Below are positions 15,270 through 22,681 of a stretch of DNA of 33,841 nt, in pieces (the stretch's first letter is position 1; each line of letters begins with the position of its first letter). Made by a program: the position numbers and the translations under genes. Source of the DNA: Nitrospirota bacterium (GTDB lineage Bacteria > Nitrospirota > UBA9217); contig DATIZR010000104.1 of assembly GCA_035516965.1 (NCBI GenBank), positions 1 through 33,841 of the forward strand, written 5' to 3'. The notes under the pieces were generated by a model. The model did not search any database. It was given only the letters and a program-made list of their open reading frames with translations, and had not been told where the DNA came from.

Positions 15270-16607
15270 ATGGACAAACGAACTGCCGAATCGATCCTTA
15301 CCCGCGCGGCCGCCCTCAACGTTCAGGCCGCCGAGGTCTTTCTCCGCACCTCGAGCTCAAGCTCCATCGAGGTAAAGGACCAGAAGGTCGACGCCTTCGA
15401 CAGCGCGCAGGACCGCGGCGCCGGGCTGCGCGTACTGATCGACGGCCGCCAGGGGTTTGCCTTTACCACGGACATAGCGGACCGCTCCCTCGAAGTGCTG
15501 GCCCAGTCAGCCGTCACGAACGCTCTGAACACGGAACGGGACCCTTTTTTCTCCATTCCAGGGAAGCCCGCGGTCCCCTACGAGCATGTCCAGATGTATG
15601 ACCCCGCAATGGCGCGGCTGAGCGAGGACGCGAAGATCGAACGGGTCATGTCCATGGAACGGGAAGCTTTTGCCCTGGACCCCCGCATCAAGCGGATACG
15701 GAAGGCGTCCGCGGGCTTTTCCGAATCGGAAACGCTGATCATGAATACGAACGGTGTGGAAGTTTCCTATCAGGGCACCGCATGCTCCTCGAGCATCGAG
15801 GTCGTTGCGGAAGAAAACGGGGAATCCCAGTCCGGATCGGAATTTGACGTGACCCGGTACTATGGGCGTCTCGAGGTGGAGGAGGTTGCCCGCAAGGCGG
15901 CCCGCAAGGCCATCGATCTTCTGGGGGCCAGAAGGATCGATTCGGTGAAGGCTCCCGCGGTCCTGGAGGCGACGGTGGCCCAGGAGTTTTTGTCTATCCT
16001 CGCGAGCGGCTTTTCTGCGGAGAGCGTGCAGAAGAAGCGGTCGCTCTTCATGGGCAAGCTCGGGAGAAAGGTGGCCGCGACGGCCATTACCGTCACAGAC
16101 GACGGTCTTCTCCAAGGCGGCCTGGGCACTGCGCCCGCTGACGACGAGGCAGTGCCGATGCAGAAAAAGGTTATCATCGCCAACGGAACGCTTTCTCTCT
16201 TTCTCCATAATACGTACACCGCAGCCAAGGAAAAAACCTCGTCTACGGGGAACGGATTGCGCGGCGGGTTCAAGGGGATCCCCGGCGTGGGGATCACGAA
16301 CCTCTCCATCGAGCCCGGCCTCTCTTCTCTCGACGAGCTTATCCGCCAGGCGGGCCGGGGGTTCCTCGTGACGGATGTCATGGGCATGCACACTGCCAAC
16401 CCCATTTCCGGCGACTTTTCCGTCGGAGCGACGGGGTTCTGGTTTGAGAACGGCAGGAAGGCCTATCCCGTGCGCGAGGCCACGATCGCGGGAAACATCC
16501 TGGACGTTATGAGCAATGTTGTTCTGGTGGGAAGCGACCTTCGGTTCTCAGGCAGAATTGGCAGCCCCTCGCTCCTCATCAAGGAGCTTTCGATCGGGGG
16601 GAAGTAG
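15270..16607 (+). CDS. pmbA: TldE/PmbA-type metalloprotease subunit
   Basis: The 445-residue protein is full length for the TldD/PmbA family and lacks the HExxxH zinc motif of TldD, which identifies it as the TldE/PmbA partner. Typical segments are GAGLRVLIDGRQGFAFT near 50, NTNGVEVSYQ near 155, GNGLRGGFKGIPGVGITNLSIEPG near 330 and a GDFSVGATGFWFENG end. TldD-TldE is a heterodimeric cytoplasmic protease that trims modified peptides and unfolded proteins. tldD is not in the window. No Shine-Dalgarno is evident, and the gene follows queD by 45 bases. Confidence 0.9.
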   Translation: MDKRTAESILTRAAALNVQAAEVFLRTSSSSSIEVKDQKVDAFDSAQDRGAGLRVLIDGRQGFAFTTDIADRSLEVLAQSAVTNALNTERDPFFSIPGKPAVPYEHVQMYDPAMARLSEDAKIERVMSMEREAFALDPRIKRIRKASAGFSESETLIMNTNGVEVSYQGTACSSSIEVVAEENGESQSGSEFDVTRYYGRLEVEEVARKAARKAIDLLGARRIDSVKAPAVLEATVAQEFLSILASGFSAESVQKKRSLFMGKLGRKVAATAITVTDDGLLQGGLGTAPADDEAVPMQKKVIIANGTLSLFLHNTYTAAKEKTSSTGNGLRGGFKGIPGVGITNLSIEPGLSSLDELIRQAGRGFLVTDVMGMHTANPISGDFSVGATGFWFENGRKAYPVREATIAGNILDVMSNVVLVGSDLRFSGRIGSPSLLIKELSIGGK

Positions 16608-16899
16608 AAGCACCCAACCCTGAAACGGGGCCGGATACATTTCAAAAAGAAAGCTCCGTGCGAAGCCATCCTCTCGTGTCATTCGATCCCGTTTTTCCCG
16701 CCTACCGGTGAACCTCTGCACCGCCTTGATCGTCCGTCGTTCGTCCCCCTCGACGAGGATTCCGGACATCGGCCTTTTTAAATCAGTGAATGATACCCAC
16801 GGGCATCAGGCAGGCGAAAAAAGGCTTCGGAGAGGGATGCTTCAACAACCAGGGTTTGCTGTTCTGCCGATAACGCACCGCGAACGTGCGGCATCCTGT
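16608..16899 (+). pseudogene. Intergenic stretch with a GGDEF-domain remnant
   Basis: In the + frame, codons at 16735-16833 read as the start of a GGDEF domain. DIGLFKSVNDTHGHQAG (16765-16815) differs little from the usual D-x-D-x-FKxxND-x-x-GHxxGD signature, with the second Asp changed to Gly and the last Asp to Glu. An RRSSP segment stands where the strand before it belongs. No GGDEF active-site loop follows and no credible start precedes. This is a decayed fragment of a diguanylate cyclase gene. The rest of the stretch shows no gene. Confidence 0.6.
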
Positions 16900-18558
16900 T
16901 CAGGGGACAGCTTCTTCCTCTTGTTTATATAGCCTTTCCTCAGGCCACACTTTTTTTTCGATCTCCTTCAGCAGTTCCCCGAACGTCCTGGCATCGGTCG
17001 CCGAGCAGAGAACGCCGCTGAAGCGCGACGCGATCGCCCTTGCCCAGAGGGGATTCACCAGGTCGACCTTGTTGAACACGGCGAGCTTCGCGATATGGTC
17101 GAGGCCGATCTCGTTCAGGAGGTTGTCCACGGACTCCATCTGTTGTTCAAAGCGCGGGTTGCTGACATCGACAACATGCAGGATCAGGTCGGCATCCTGC
17201 ATTTCATCCAGGGTCGCCCGGAATGCGCCCAGCAGGTCCTTGGGCAGGTCCTTGATGAATCCCACGGTGTCGGTGATGACCACCTCGCGGTCACGCGGGA
17301 ATCGGAGCCTTCGGGTGGCCGTATCGAGCGTGGCGAACAGGAGGTCCTCTGCCTTGCCCTCGGACCTGGTCAGCATATTGAACAGGGTCGATTTGCCGGC
17401 GTTTGTATATCCCGCGATGGATACGATGGGGATTGCGCTCTGGATGCGTCTTTCCCGGCGCTGGTTCCTGGCCCTGCCGAGTCCTTCCAGCTGACGTTCC
17501 AGGCTGCGTATCTTGTCCCGAGCCCGGCGCATGTCTATCTCGAGCCTGGTCTCGCCCGGGCCCCTGCCTCCGATGCCTCCGGTGAGGCGCGAGAGGGCAG
17601 TGGAGCGCTCGGACAGCCTCGGGAGCCGGTACTTCAGCTGTGCAAGCTCTACCTGCACCTTGCCGTCTCCGCTATGGGCCCTCCGGGCGAAAATATCGAG
17701 GATCAGCTGGGTACGGTCGATGACACGCATCTCGGTGATATCGCCGATAGCCTTGACCTGGGCCGGGGTGAGGTTCTGGTCGAAGACGATCAGGTCCGCG
17801 CCGAGCTGCTGAGAGCGTATGATGAGCTCCTTAAGCTTGCCTTCTCCGAGGAGGTATTTCGGATTGATCTCGTGAAGCCGCTGCACCACGGTATCGAGGA
17901 CCGTGATGCCGTCTGAGCGGGCAAGCTCCTTCAATTCCTCGACAGACTCTTCCTGTTCCTGTTTGCTCTTCTTGGATACACTTACGAGGATCGCCCGGTC
18001 TTTCTTCGCCACTTCCCGGGCTGCCTGCGCCCGCTCCATCTGACGCTCCATATCGGCAATGAATTCAGCGGCATCGATGTCGATCGCATGGACGGAACGG
18101 GGCGGGAGGACCTCGTAGAGCTTCTCCTCGGGATTCGGCGGGATAAGGTAGGCGATAGAGATGTTGCCCGGAAGGCCGTCGGGACGGGCCGCGAGCGCAG
18201 CGATCATGTCCAGTCTCAGCAGGGCAAGGTCGGTCAGGTCCTCCTGGTTCAGCGGCATGTCCTTTAAATGGGTGTGGATGAGCCTGACGCCGCGGAGACG
18301 CCTGGAGCCGAGCCGGTGTTCGGAAAGATCGGGGATGAGGATGTCCTTGTTCGTGCCGACGAGTACGTTGCGTGTGGATCCCGAGCGGTCAATAATGAGC
18401 CCGACCTGCCTGCCGATCGCTGTTGACGCTTCGGTCAGGGCTCGTGCGGCCTCGGGTGTGATCACCAGGTTCGGAGGCGTCCTTCTGCGGTAAAGCCGCT
18501 CGAGCATTTTGAGCTCTGCGGGCTTGAGACCGGTAATATTGCCGTGAACGGAGGGGAT
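16900..18558 (-). CDS. hflX: GTPase HflX, long form, probable ATC start
   Basis: HflX binds the 50S subunit and splits stalled ribosomes under stress. Counted from ATC 18558 the protein has 552 residues, against about 426 in E. coli. The extra N-terminal 190 residues include an IDRSGSTRNVLVG strand pair and an IHTHL motif. The HflX domain carries KYLLGEGK and the glycine-rich GGIGGRGPGETRLE. The G domain has GYTNAGKST (383-391), DTVGF and NKVD. An ATG at 18507 exists, but the 17 codons before it read VHGNITGLKPAELK just ahead of LERLYRRR, a segment conserved in long HflX proteins. The only Shine-Dalgarno (AAGGAG, 18570-18565) lies 6 bases before ATC 18558. Confidence 0.93.
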   Translation of the reverse strand: MPSVHGNITGLKPAELKMLERLYRRRTPPNLVITPEAARALTEASTAIGRQVGLIIDRSGSTRNVLVGTNKDILIPDLSEHRLGSRRLRGVRLIHTHLKDMPLNQEDLTDLALLRLDMIAALAARPDGLPGNISIAYLIPPNPEEKLYEVLPPRSVHAIDIDAAEFIADMERQMERAQAAREVAKKDRAILVSVSKKSKQEQEESVEELKELARSDGITVLDTVVQRLHEINPKYLLGEGKLKELIIRSQQLGADLIVFDQNLTPAQVKAIGDITEMRVIDRTQLILDIFARRAHSGDGKVQVELAQLKYRLPRLSERSTALSRLTGGIGGRGPGETRLEIDMRRARDKIRSLERQLEGLGRARNQRRERRIQSAIPIVSIAGYTNAGKSTLFNMLTRSEGKAEDLLFATLDTATRRLRFPRDREVVITDTVGFIKDLPKDLLGAFRATLDEMQDADLILHVVDVSNPRFEQQMESVDNLLNEIGLDHIAKLAVFNKVDLVNPLWARAIASRFSGVLCSATDARTFGELLKEIEKKVWPEERLYKQEEEAVP

Positions 18559-18593
18559 AAAGGACTCCTTGCGTTTCGATCGTGCCAGCTATT

Positions 18594-18621
18594 AGTATAC
18601 CATGCTTTCGATCTCCGGCAA
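18594..18621 (-). promoter_or_regulatory. Promoter of hflX
   Basis: On the minus strand, TTGCCG (18621-18616), a 16-base spacer and TATACT (18599-18594). Transcription would begin near 18587, giving a leader of about 30 bases that holds the AAGGAG but no ATG until 18507. Confidence 0.6.
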
Positions 18622-18646
18622 GGCATGTGAGATCATTACCCGTTCA

Positions 18647-19201
18647 TCACTTCGTGCGGTATAGGATATCGTGCACCCGCGCGTGGTCCCTGATCTTGAT
18701 CCCGACGCTCTGTCCCGGCGTCGCCCGATCAAGATGCTGATGCTCGTATTCCATGGAATCGACTTCCTGCGTGAAGTCGGTCGTATGCCCCTTTATGCGG
18801 ACCGTGTCGCCGGTTTCGAGTGTGCCCTTGTTGATCTGCACAATGGCAACACCCAGATGACTGTAATAATGAGTAACAACACCGATCGCCTCCTCATGAG
18901 GAGCGGGTTCTTCCACGGGAGGGACCGCGAGGGTCGGCGGGCCGGGCTCGATGAGGAGGGACTCTTTCGCGGTAGCCTTTTTCGAAGCGACCTTTTTTGC
19001 CACGGCCTTTTTAGCGGTTTTCTTCTTTAATGCTTTCTTCTTTAATGTTTTCTTTTTTAATGCTTTCTTTTTTGCACTTTTCTTGACGACTGACTTCTTC
19101 CTGGGCTTCTTCAGGGACTTCCTCTTGCCGACAGGTCGACGGGGGGTTTTGGGTGAGGTTCTTTTTTTAGATTTGGATTTAGCCTTTCCTTTGACAGCCA
19201 T
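18647..19201 (-). CDS. Histone H1-like lysine-rich tail fused to EF-Tu domain 2-like barrel
   Basis: The first ~78 of 184 residues are an extremely Lys/Ala/Thr-rich tail of the histone H1 type, including pentads such as KKKAL and KKKTL. A proline/glutamate-rich hinge (80-103) leads to a C-terminal domain of about 78 residues. That domain resembles the second (beta-barrel) domain of translation GTPases: IGVVTHYYSHLGVAIVQI, LETGDTVRIKGHTTDF, and GQSVGIKI near the end. There is no GTPase domain. Such free-standing barrels are annotated as translation elongation factor-like proteins. The basic tail should bind DNA or RNA, so a nucleoid or ribosome-associated adaptor is plausible. ATG 19201 is chosen over an upstream in-frame start at 19243 because GAGGAGG lies 8 bases before it. 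Confidence 0.7.
   Translation of the reverse strand: MAVKGKAKSKSKKRTSPKTPRRPVGKRKSLKKPRKKSVVKKSAKKKALKKKTLKKKALKKKTAKKAVAKKVASKKATAKESLLIEPGPPTLAVPPVEEPAPHEEAIGVVTHYYSHLGVAIVQINKGTLETGDTVRIKGHTTDFTQEVDSMEYEHQHLDRATPGQSVGIKIRDHARVHDILYRTK
19026..19070. repeat. Three 15-bp coding repeats in the H1-like tail
   Basis: On the + strand, TTTAATGCTTTCTTC, TTTAATGTTTTCTTT and TTTAATGCTTTCTTT run head to tail and encode the lysine pentads on the minus strand. Low nucleotide divergence points to recent expansion, and the tail length may vary between strains. Confidence 0.8.
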
Positions 19202-19308
19202 ACGCTGACCTCCTCGCATTCGATTCGAGTGAAATGTCCGCACCTGCCCGGCTCACGAGCTGGAAATCAAAAAAATTGTAACAAATACTGAGGAAAAAGC
19301 AAGGTGAA

Positions 19309-19338
19309 AAAGCCGGTCTCAGGTCAATGACCGGTTTT
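19309..19338 (+). other. Orphan hairpin in a divergent intergenic region
   Basis: A 10-bp stem with one G-T wobble pairs 19309-19318 with 19329-19338 (core GCCGGTC and GACCGG). It ends in a T run on the + strand. It looks like a terminator, but no gene ends here, because the flanking genes are divergent. It could attenuate transcripts entering from the minus-strand promoter region or mark a lost gene. Confidence 0.4.
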
Positions 19339-19388
19339 GTGACGTGGAAGAAAAGGGGTGGCCTCAGGGAGCAGGCAGTTACTATTCC

Positions 19389-19417
19389 TTGACTTTTACA
19401 GTTAAGTATGAAATAAT
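19389..19417 (+). promoter_or_regulatory. Promoter of the FadL-type porin gene
   Basis: TTGACT (19389-19394), a 17-base spacer and AATAAT (19412-19417). The leader is about 90 bases and ends with a strong GGGGAGG ribosome site. Confidence 0.6.
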
Positions 19418-19515
19418 CTGCGCAACTCTATACAAATTGGCCAATTCCCGCTACTCACCGCGTAATGCAGCAGAGCGAGTACCGAGCATTTAATTTCTAA
19501 CAAGGGGAGGAAACT

Positions 19516-20790
19516 ATGAGGAAAGTAAGAGTGTTTCTGCTGTACGTTGTACTCGGAATCGCATCCTTGGCCATGGCTCAGTCGGCCTGGGCAACGAACG
19601 GTTATTTTGCACACGCCTATGGTGTAGGTGACCAGGCATTAGCCGGTGCAGGAGTTGCCTTGCCGCAGGATACCCTTGATGCGGCTGTCAACCCTGCAAA
19701 TATGGTATTTGTCGGCAAGCGATATGATTTCGGACTCGCCTTCTTCAATCCGAACAGGCAATACACAGTAACCGGCAACCCTTCAGGTGCGCCTGGAACG
19801 TTCGGCTTGGCGCCGGGCACGGTAAAAAGCAGCTCCAACTGGTTCGTGATCCCGTCGTTGGGGGCGAACTGGATGCTGAATCCGGACAGCTCGGCCGGCG
19901 TGTCGATTTTCGGAAACGGAGGCATGAATACCGACTATAACTCGCCCACGTTCGGTTTTTCTCCGACAGGTGTTGATCTCCAGCAGCTGTTCATCGCACC
20001 GACGTACGCAAGAAAACTGACTCCTCACCATGCTATTGGTATCACCCCGATCTTTGCGTATCAAAAATTTGAGGCAAGAGGACTTCAGGCTTTTGGCGCT
20101 TTCGGTTTTTCCAGCGACCCCAATAACCTCACCAATAAGGGCCATGATAATTCCTATGGCTACGGTGCGAGGATCGGCTACCAGGGCGAGATACTACCAA
20201 GCCACCTGAATGTCGGCCTCTCCTATCAGTCCAGAATATACATGAGCAAATTTCACGATTATGCCGGCCTATTTGCCCAGCAAGGTGATTTCGACATCCC
20301 TTCCAATTGGACCGTTGGTCTGGCATATAAAACCACCCCTGCCTTGACTTTTCTCCTTGATGTACAGCGCATCAACTACAGCGACATCAAAGCCATCCAC
20401 AATAAAATGCTGCCCAACCTTATGATCAGCCAACTCGGCAACGACAGCGGGGCTGGCTTCGGCTGGGACGATATGACGACCTATAAGATAGGCGTGCAGT
20501 GGCAAAGCAGTGATGCGTGGACGTGGAGAGCCGGATATTCCAAAGGGAACCAGCCTATTCCGAGCAGTGAAGTGCTCTTTAATATCCTGGCCCCTGGCGT
20601 CATAGAGCAGCATATAACCGTTGGCTTCACGAGGGCTATCTCGAATGGTCAAGACCTCAATTTCGCGCTTACCCGTGCCTTGTCTCACAGTGTCAGCGGC
20701 CCAAACCCCTTGGAAGTTCCCGGGCAGCAGACCATCGAATTGAAGATGGACCAGTGGCAGTTGGCGTTCGGCTACGCGTGGAAGTTCTGA
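19516..20790 (+). CDS. FadL/TodX-type outer-membrane transport protein
   Basis: The 424-residue protein has a signal peptide (about 1-27, ending AWA) followed at once by the N-terminal NGYFAHAYGVGDQALAGAGVALPQD segment, the family's hatch region, and an AAVNPANM motif. The remainder alternates polar and nonpolar residues as expected for a 14-strand barrel and ends in an aromatic residue (YAWKF), as required for BAM recognition. The family takes up long-chain fatty acids or aromatic hydrocarbons. The substrate here cannot be told from sequence. The gene is monocistronic with its own promoter and terminator. Confidence 0.88.
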   Translation: MRKVRVFLLYVVLGIASLAMAQSAWATNGYFAHAYGVGDQALAGAGVALPQDTLDAAVNPANMVFVGKRYDFGLAFFNPNRQYTVTGNPSGAPGTFGLAPGTVKSSSNWFVIPSLGANWMLNPDSSAGVSIFGNGGMNTDYNSPTFGFSPTGVDLQQLFIAPTYARKLTPHHAIGITPIFAYQKFEARGLQAFGAFGFSSDPNNLTNKGHDNSYGYGARIGYQGEILPSHLNVGLSYQSRIYMSKFHDYAGLFAQQGDFDIPSNWTVGLAYKTTPALTFLLDVQRINYSDIKAIHNKMLPNLMISQLGNDSGAGFGWDDMTTYKIGVQWQSSDAWTWRAGYSKGNQPIPSSEVLFNILAPGVIEQHITVGFTRAISNGQDLNFALTRALSHSVSGPNPLEVPGQQTIELKMDQWQLAFGYAWKF

Positions 20791-20832
20791 TAGCGTCACG
20801 ATAAATCAACGCGAAGTCGGCTGAAACTCAAA

Positions 20833-20868
20833 GAAGCAATCCCTTGGTCAGGGATTGCTTCTTTTTTT
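20833..20868 (+). terminator. Terminator of the FadL-type gene
   Basis: An 11-bp stem, GAAGCAATCCC (20833-20843) and GGGATTGCTTC (20851-20861), has a 7-base loop and seven T. Confidence 0.92.
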
Positions 20869-20966
20869 ATTCATTCCGATGATGGGTCGACCGGTACAGG
20901 AGAATACTGTTCACAACATGACGGATGCTCCGGAAAGACCGGATTCTGGTAACAAGCGTTTCCCGA

Positions 20967-20995
20967 TTGACGGGAAGCGCATGATGCATTATCAT
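20967..20995 (+). promoter_or_regulatory. Promoter of the heptosyltransferase gene, near-leaderless
   Basis: TTGACG (20967-20972), a 17-base spacer and TATCAT (20990-20995) end 12 bases before the ATG at 21008. The predicted leader is about 6 bases and contains no Shine-Dalgarno. Confidence 0.65.
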
Positions 20996-21007
20996 TGACA
21001 GAAATCC

Positions 21008-22033
21008 ATGCAGATACTGATCATAAAACTATCGGCAATCGGCGACGTGGTCCAGACGCTGCCGGCCCTGGAGGCCATCAAGCGACTCTATCCTGACAGC
21101 GAGGTCACCTGGGTGGTCGAAGAGGCCGCGGCGGGCATCCTGGAAGGGCATCCCGCTGTCAGGCACCTCCTGGTATCCGGAAGGAAATCGTGGCTCCGGA
21201 TGCTCAGGAAACCAGGCACGTTCCTGGCCGGCATGAAGAGCATCCTTCGTTTCTTGCGGGCACTGCGCGCCAGGGAATATGACATCGCAATCGATTTCCA
21301 GGGCCTCTTGAAGAGCGGCATCCTGATCGGGCTCGCGCGGGCCAAACGCAAGATCGGCTTTGACCGCACCCGGGAAGGCTCCTATCTGTTCCTGAACGAA
21401 CGGCTTCCTGCCTATGATATTGAGAAGCACGCTCTCGAGCGGTATCTTGACGTCGCGCGGTATCTGGGTGCGAGGAACCCTGAACCCCGGTGCAGTCTTC
21501 CCATCGGCGATGCGGTTCCCGCCATGCGGCTGCGGATCGGGGAGGTCAGGAGGGAAGGGCAGGCTCTTATCATCATCAACCCCGTAGCCCGCTGGAAGAC
21601 CAAGCTCTGGCCGGAACAAAATTTCGCCGAGCTCGCTGACTGGCTGGCGGCTGAAAAAGATGCAGCGATCATATTTACGGGAAGCGCTGACGACCGGGAA
21701 GTGACGCGGAGAATCCTGGGAATGATGAGCCGCAAGGCTGTGGACTGGTCCGGCCAGACGAGCCTGAAGGAGCTGGCGGCGCTCGCTTCTTTGTCCGACC
21801 TGTTCATTACGACGGACACGGGGCCCATGCACCTGGCGGCAGCCGCCGGCTCCCGGGTGCTCGCGCTGTTCGGCCCCACGGCGCCCTGGAGGACCGGCCC
21901 CTATGGACCCTCTCACCGTGTGGTTCGAACCGGCATAGACTGTTCTCCCTGTTTCCGGAGGACCTGCGACAGGGAAGTCCAATGCATGCGGGGCATCTCG
22001 GTCGATGAGGTATTGGGCGCGATCGACCTGTAA
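21008..22033 (+). CDS. GT9 family LPS heptosyltransferase (WaaC-like)
   Basis: The 341-residue GT-B enzyme belongs to glycosyltransferase family 9. Typical features are the N-terminal ILIIKLSAIGDVVQTLPALEAIK, the D-x-QGLLKSG segment near 98, and the C-terminal nucleotide-sugar site TDTGPMHLAAAAGSRVLALFGPTAPWRTGPYGP. The family adds ADP-heptose to Kdo or heptose of the lipopolysaccharide inner core on the cytoplasmic side. The overall pattern is closest to heptosyltransferase I. WaaF-like or WaaQ-like activity cannot be excluded. Cysteines near the C terminus (CSPCFRRTCD) are common in the family. Confidence 0.88.
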   Translation: MQILIIKLSAIGDVVQTLPALEAIKRLYPDSEVTWVVEEAAAGILEGHPAVRHLLVSGRKSWLRMLRKPGTFLAGMKSILRFLRALRAREYDIAIDFQGLLKSGILIGLARAKRKIGFDRTREGSYLFLNERLPAYDIEKHALERYLDVARYLGARNPEPRCSLPIGDAVPAMRLRIGEVRREGQALIIINPVARWKTKLWPEQNFAELADWLAAEKDAAIIFTGSADDREVTRRILGMMSRKAVDWSGQTSLKELAALASLSDLFITTDTGPMHLAAAAGSRVLALFGPTAPWRTGPYGPSHRVVRTGIDCSPCFRRTCDREVQCMRGISVDEVLGAIDL

Positions 22034-22034
22034 A

Positions 22035-22071
22035 ACAAAAAAGCGGACATGCCCAGCCTTCGGACATGCCC
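22035..22071 (-). terminator. Terminator of the minus-strand gene at 22090
   Basis: Two near-identical 11-base copies (CGGACATGCCC at 22044-22054 and 22061-22071 on the + strand) are each almost palindromic. On the minus strand they pair with each other over 11 bases with two G-U wobbles, and a T-rich tail (CTTTTTTG) follows. On the + strand those two positions become A-C mismatches, so it acts mainly in the minus direction. Confidence 0.65.
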
Positions 22072-22089
22072 GTTCATTTCATAGGATTC

Positions 22090-22539
22090 CTAGCGGCCGT
22101 ACATATCAACGGTCTTGTTCACATACATCACGATCTGTTCGAGTGTCAGTCTCCGGTCATCAAGAGCCCACCTATAGAATTCGTCGACCGACAGGAAGTG
22201 ACCGTAAGATGCCCGCTGGGAAGCAAGCATTTCTGCGGAGGCCTTGTCCGTGACGATCTGGCCGCTGGCGACGATCTTGTCCATGATCTGGGGAAAATCC
22301 GCGTACCATCCCTCGTACTTCCTGCCGAGCTGCTCGGAGAGCTTCGCCTTGATCATGTTCAGTACCGAACGGTACAGCTTCGCCTGGTCCTCGATCGTGT
22401 GCTCCGACTCGATGAGCAGGGAATGTATCCCGATGGTTTGGGTTATTTCCGCATAGCGCCCCCTCTTGAAATATTCCTCGATCGCCGCCATGAGCTTCTG
22501 GCGCGTTTCCACCGTCGATACCTTCACCACTTCGGGCAT
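22090..22539 (-). CDS. Unknown helical cytoplasmic protein
   Basis: I do not recognise this 149-residue protein. It has no signal peptide, membrane segment or cysteine. It is predicted to be nearly all helical, rich in charged residues (ETRQKLMAAIEEYFKRGRYAEITQTIGIHSLLIESEHTI near the start), and ends VMYVNKTVDMYGR. ATG 22539 is preferred over upstream in-frame ATGs because GGGAGG lies 7 bases before it. It is downstream of the octaheme nitrite reductase in the same direction, but a strong terminator separates them, so it is probably a separate unit. Confidence 0.6.
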   Translation of the reverse strand: MPEVVKVSTVETRQKLMAAIEEYFKRGRYAEITQTIGIHSLLIESEHTIEDQAKLYRSVLNMIKAKLSEQLGRKYEGWYADFPQIMDKIVASGQIVTDKASAEMLASQRASYGHFLSVDEFYRWALDDRRLTLEQIVMYVNKTVDMYGR

Positions 22540-22627
22540 GAACATTCCTCCCTCATTCATCAATAATTGGATAGGCCGATAAATACTATATCATGTCCCT
22601 GAGGGAAGCAAGAAGTTTTTTTACGGG

Positions 22628-22663
22628 GAAAAATGATGTGGCGGGGCCTGGGCCCCGCCACAT
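22628..22663 (-). terminator. Terminator of the octaheme nitrite reductase gene
   Basis: A perfect 13-bp stem pairs 22636-22648 with 22651-22663 (core GGCGGGGCC and GGCCCCGCC) and is followed on the minus strand by CATTTTTCC. It starts 19 bases after the stop codon. Confidence 0.85.
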
Positions 22664-22681
22664 GGAGTACGGCATTCCTGG

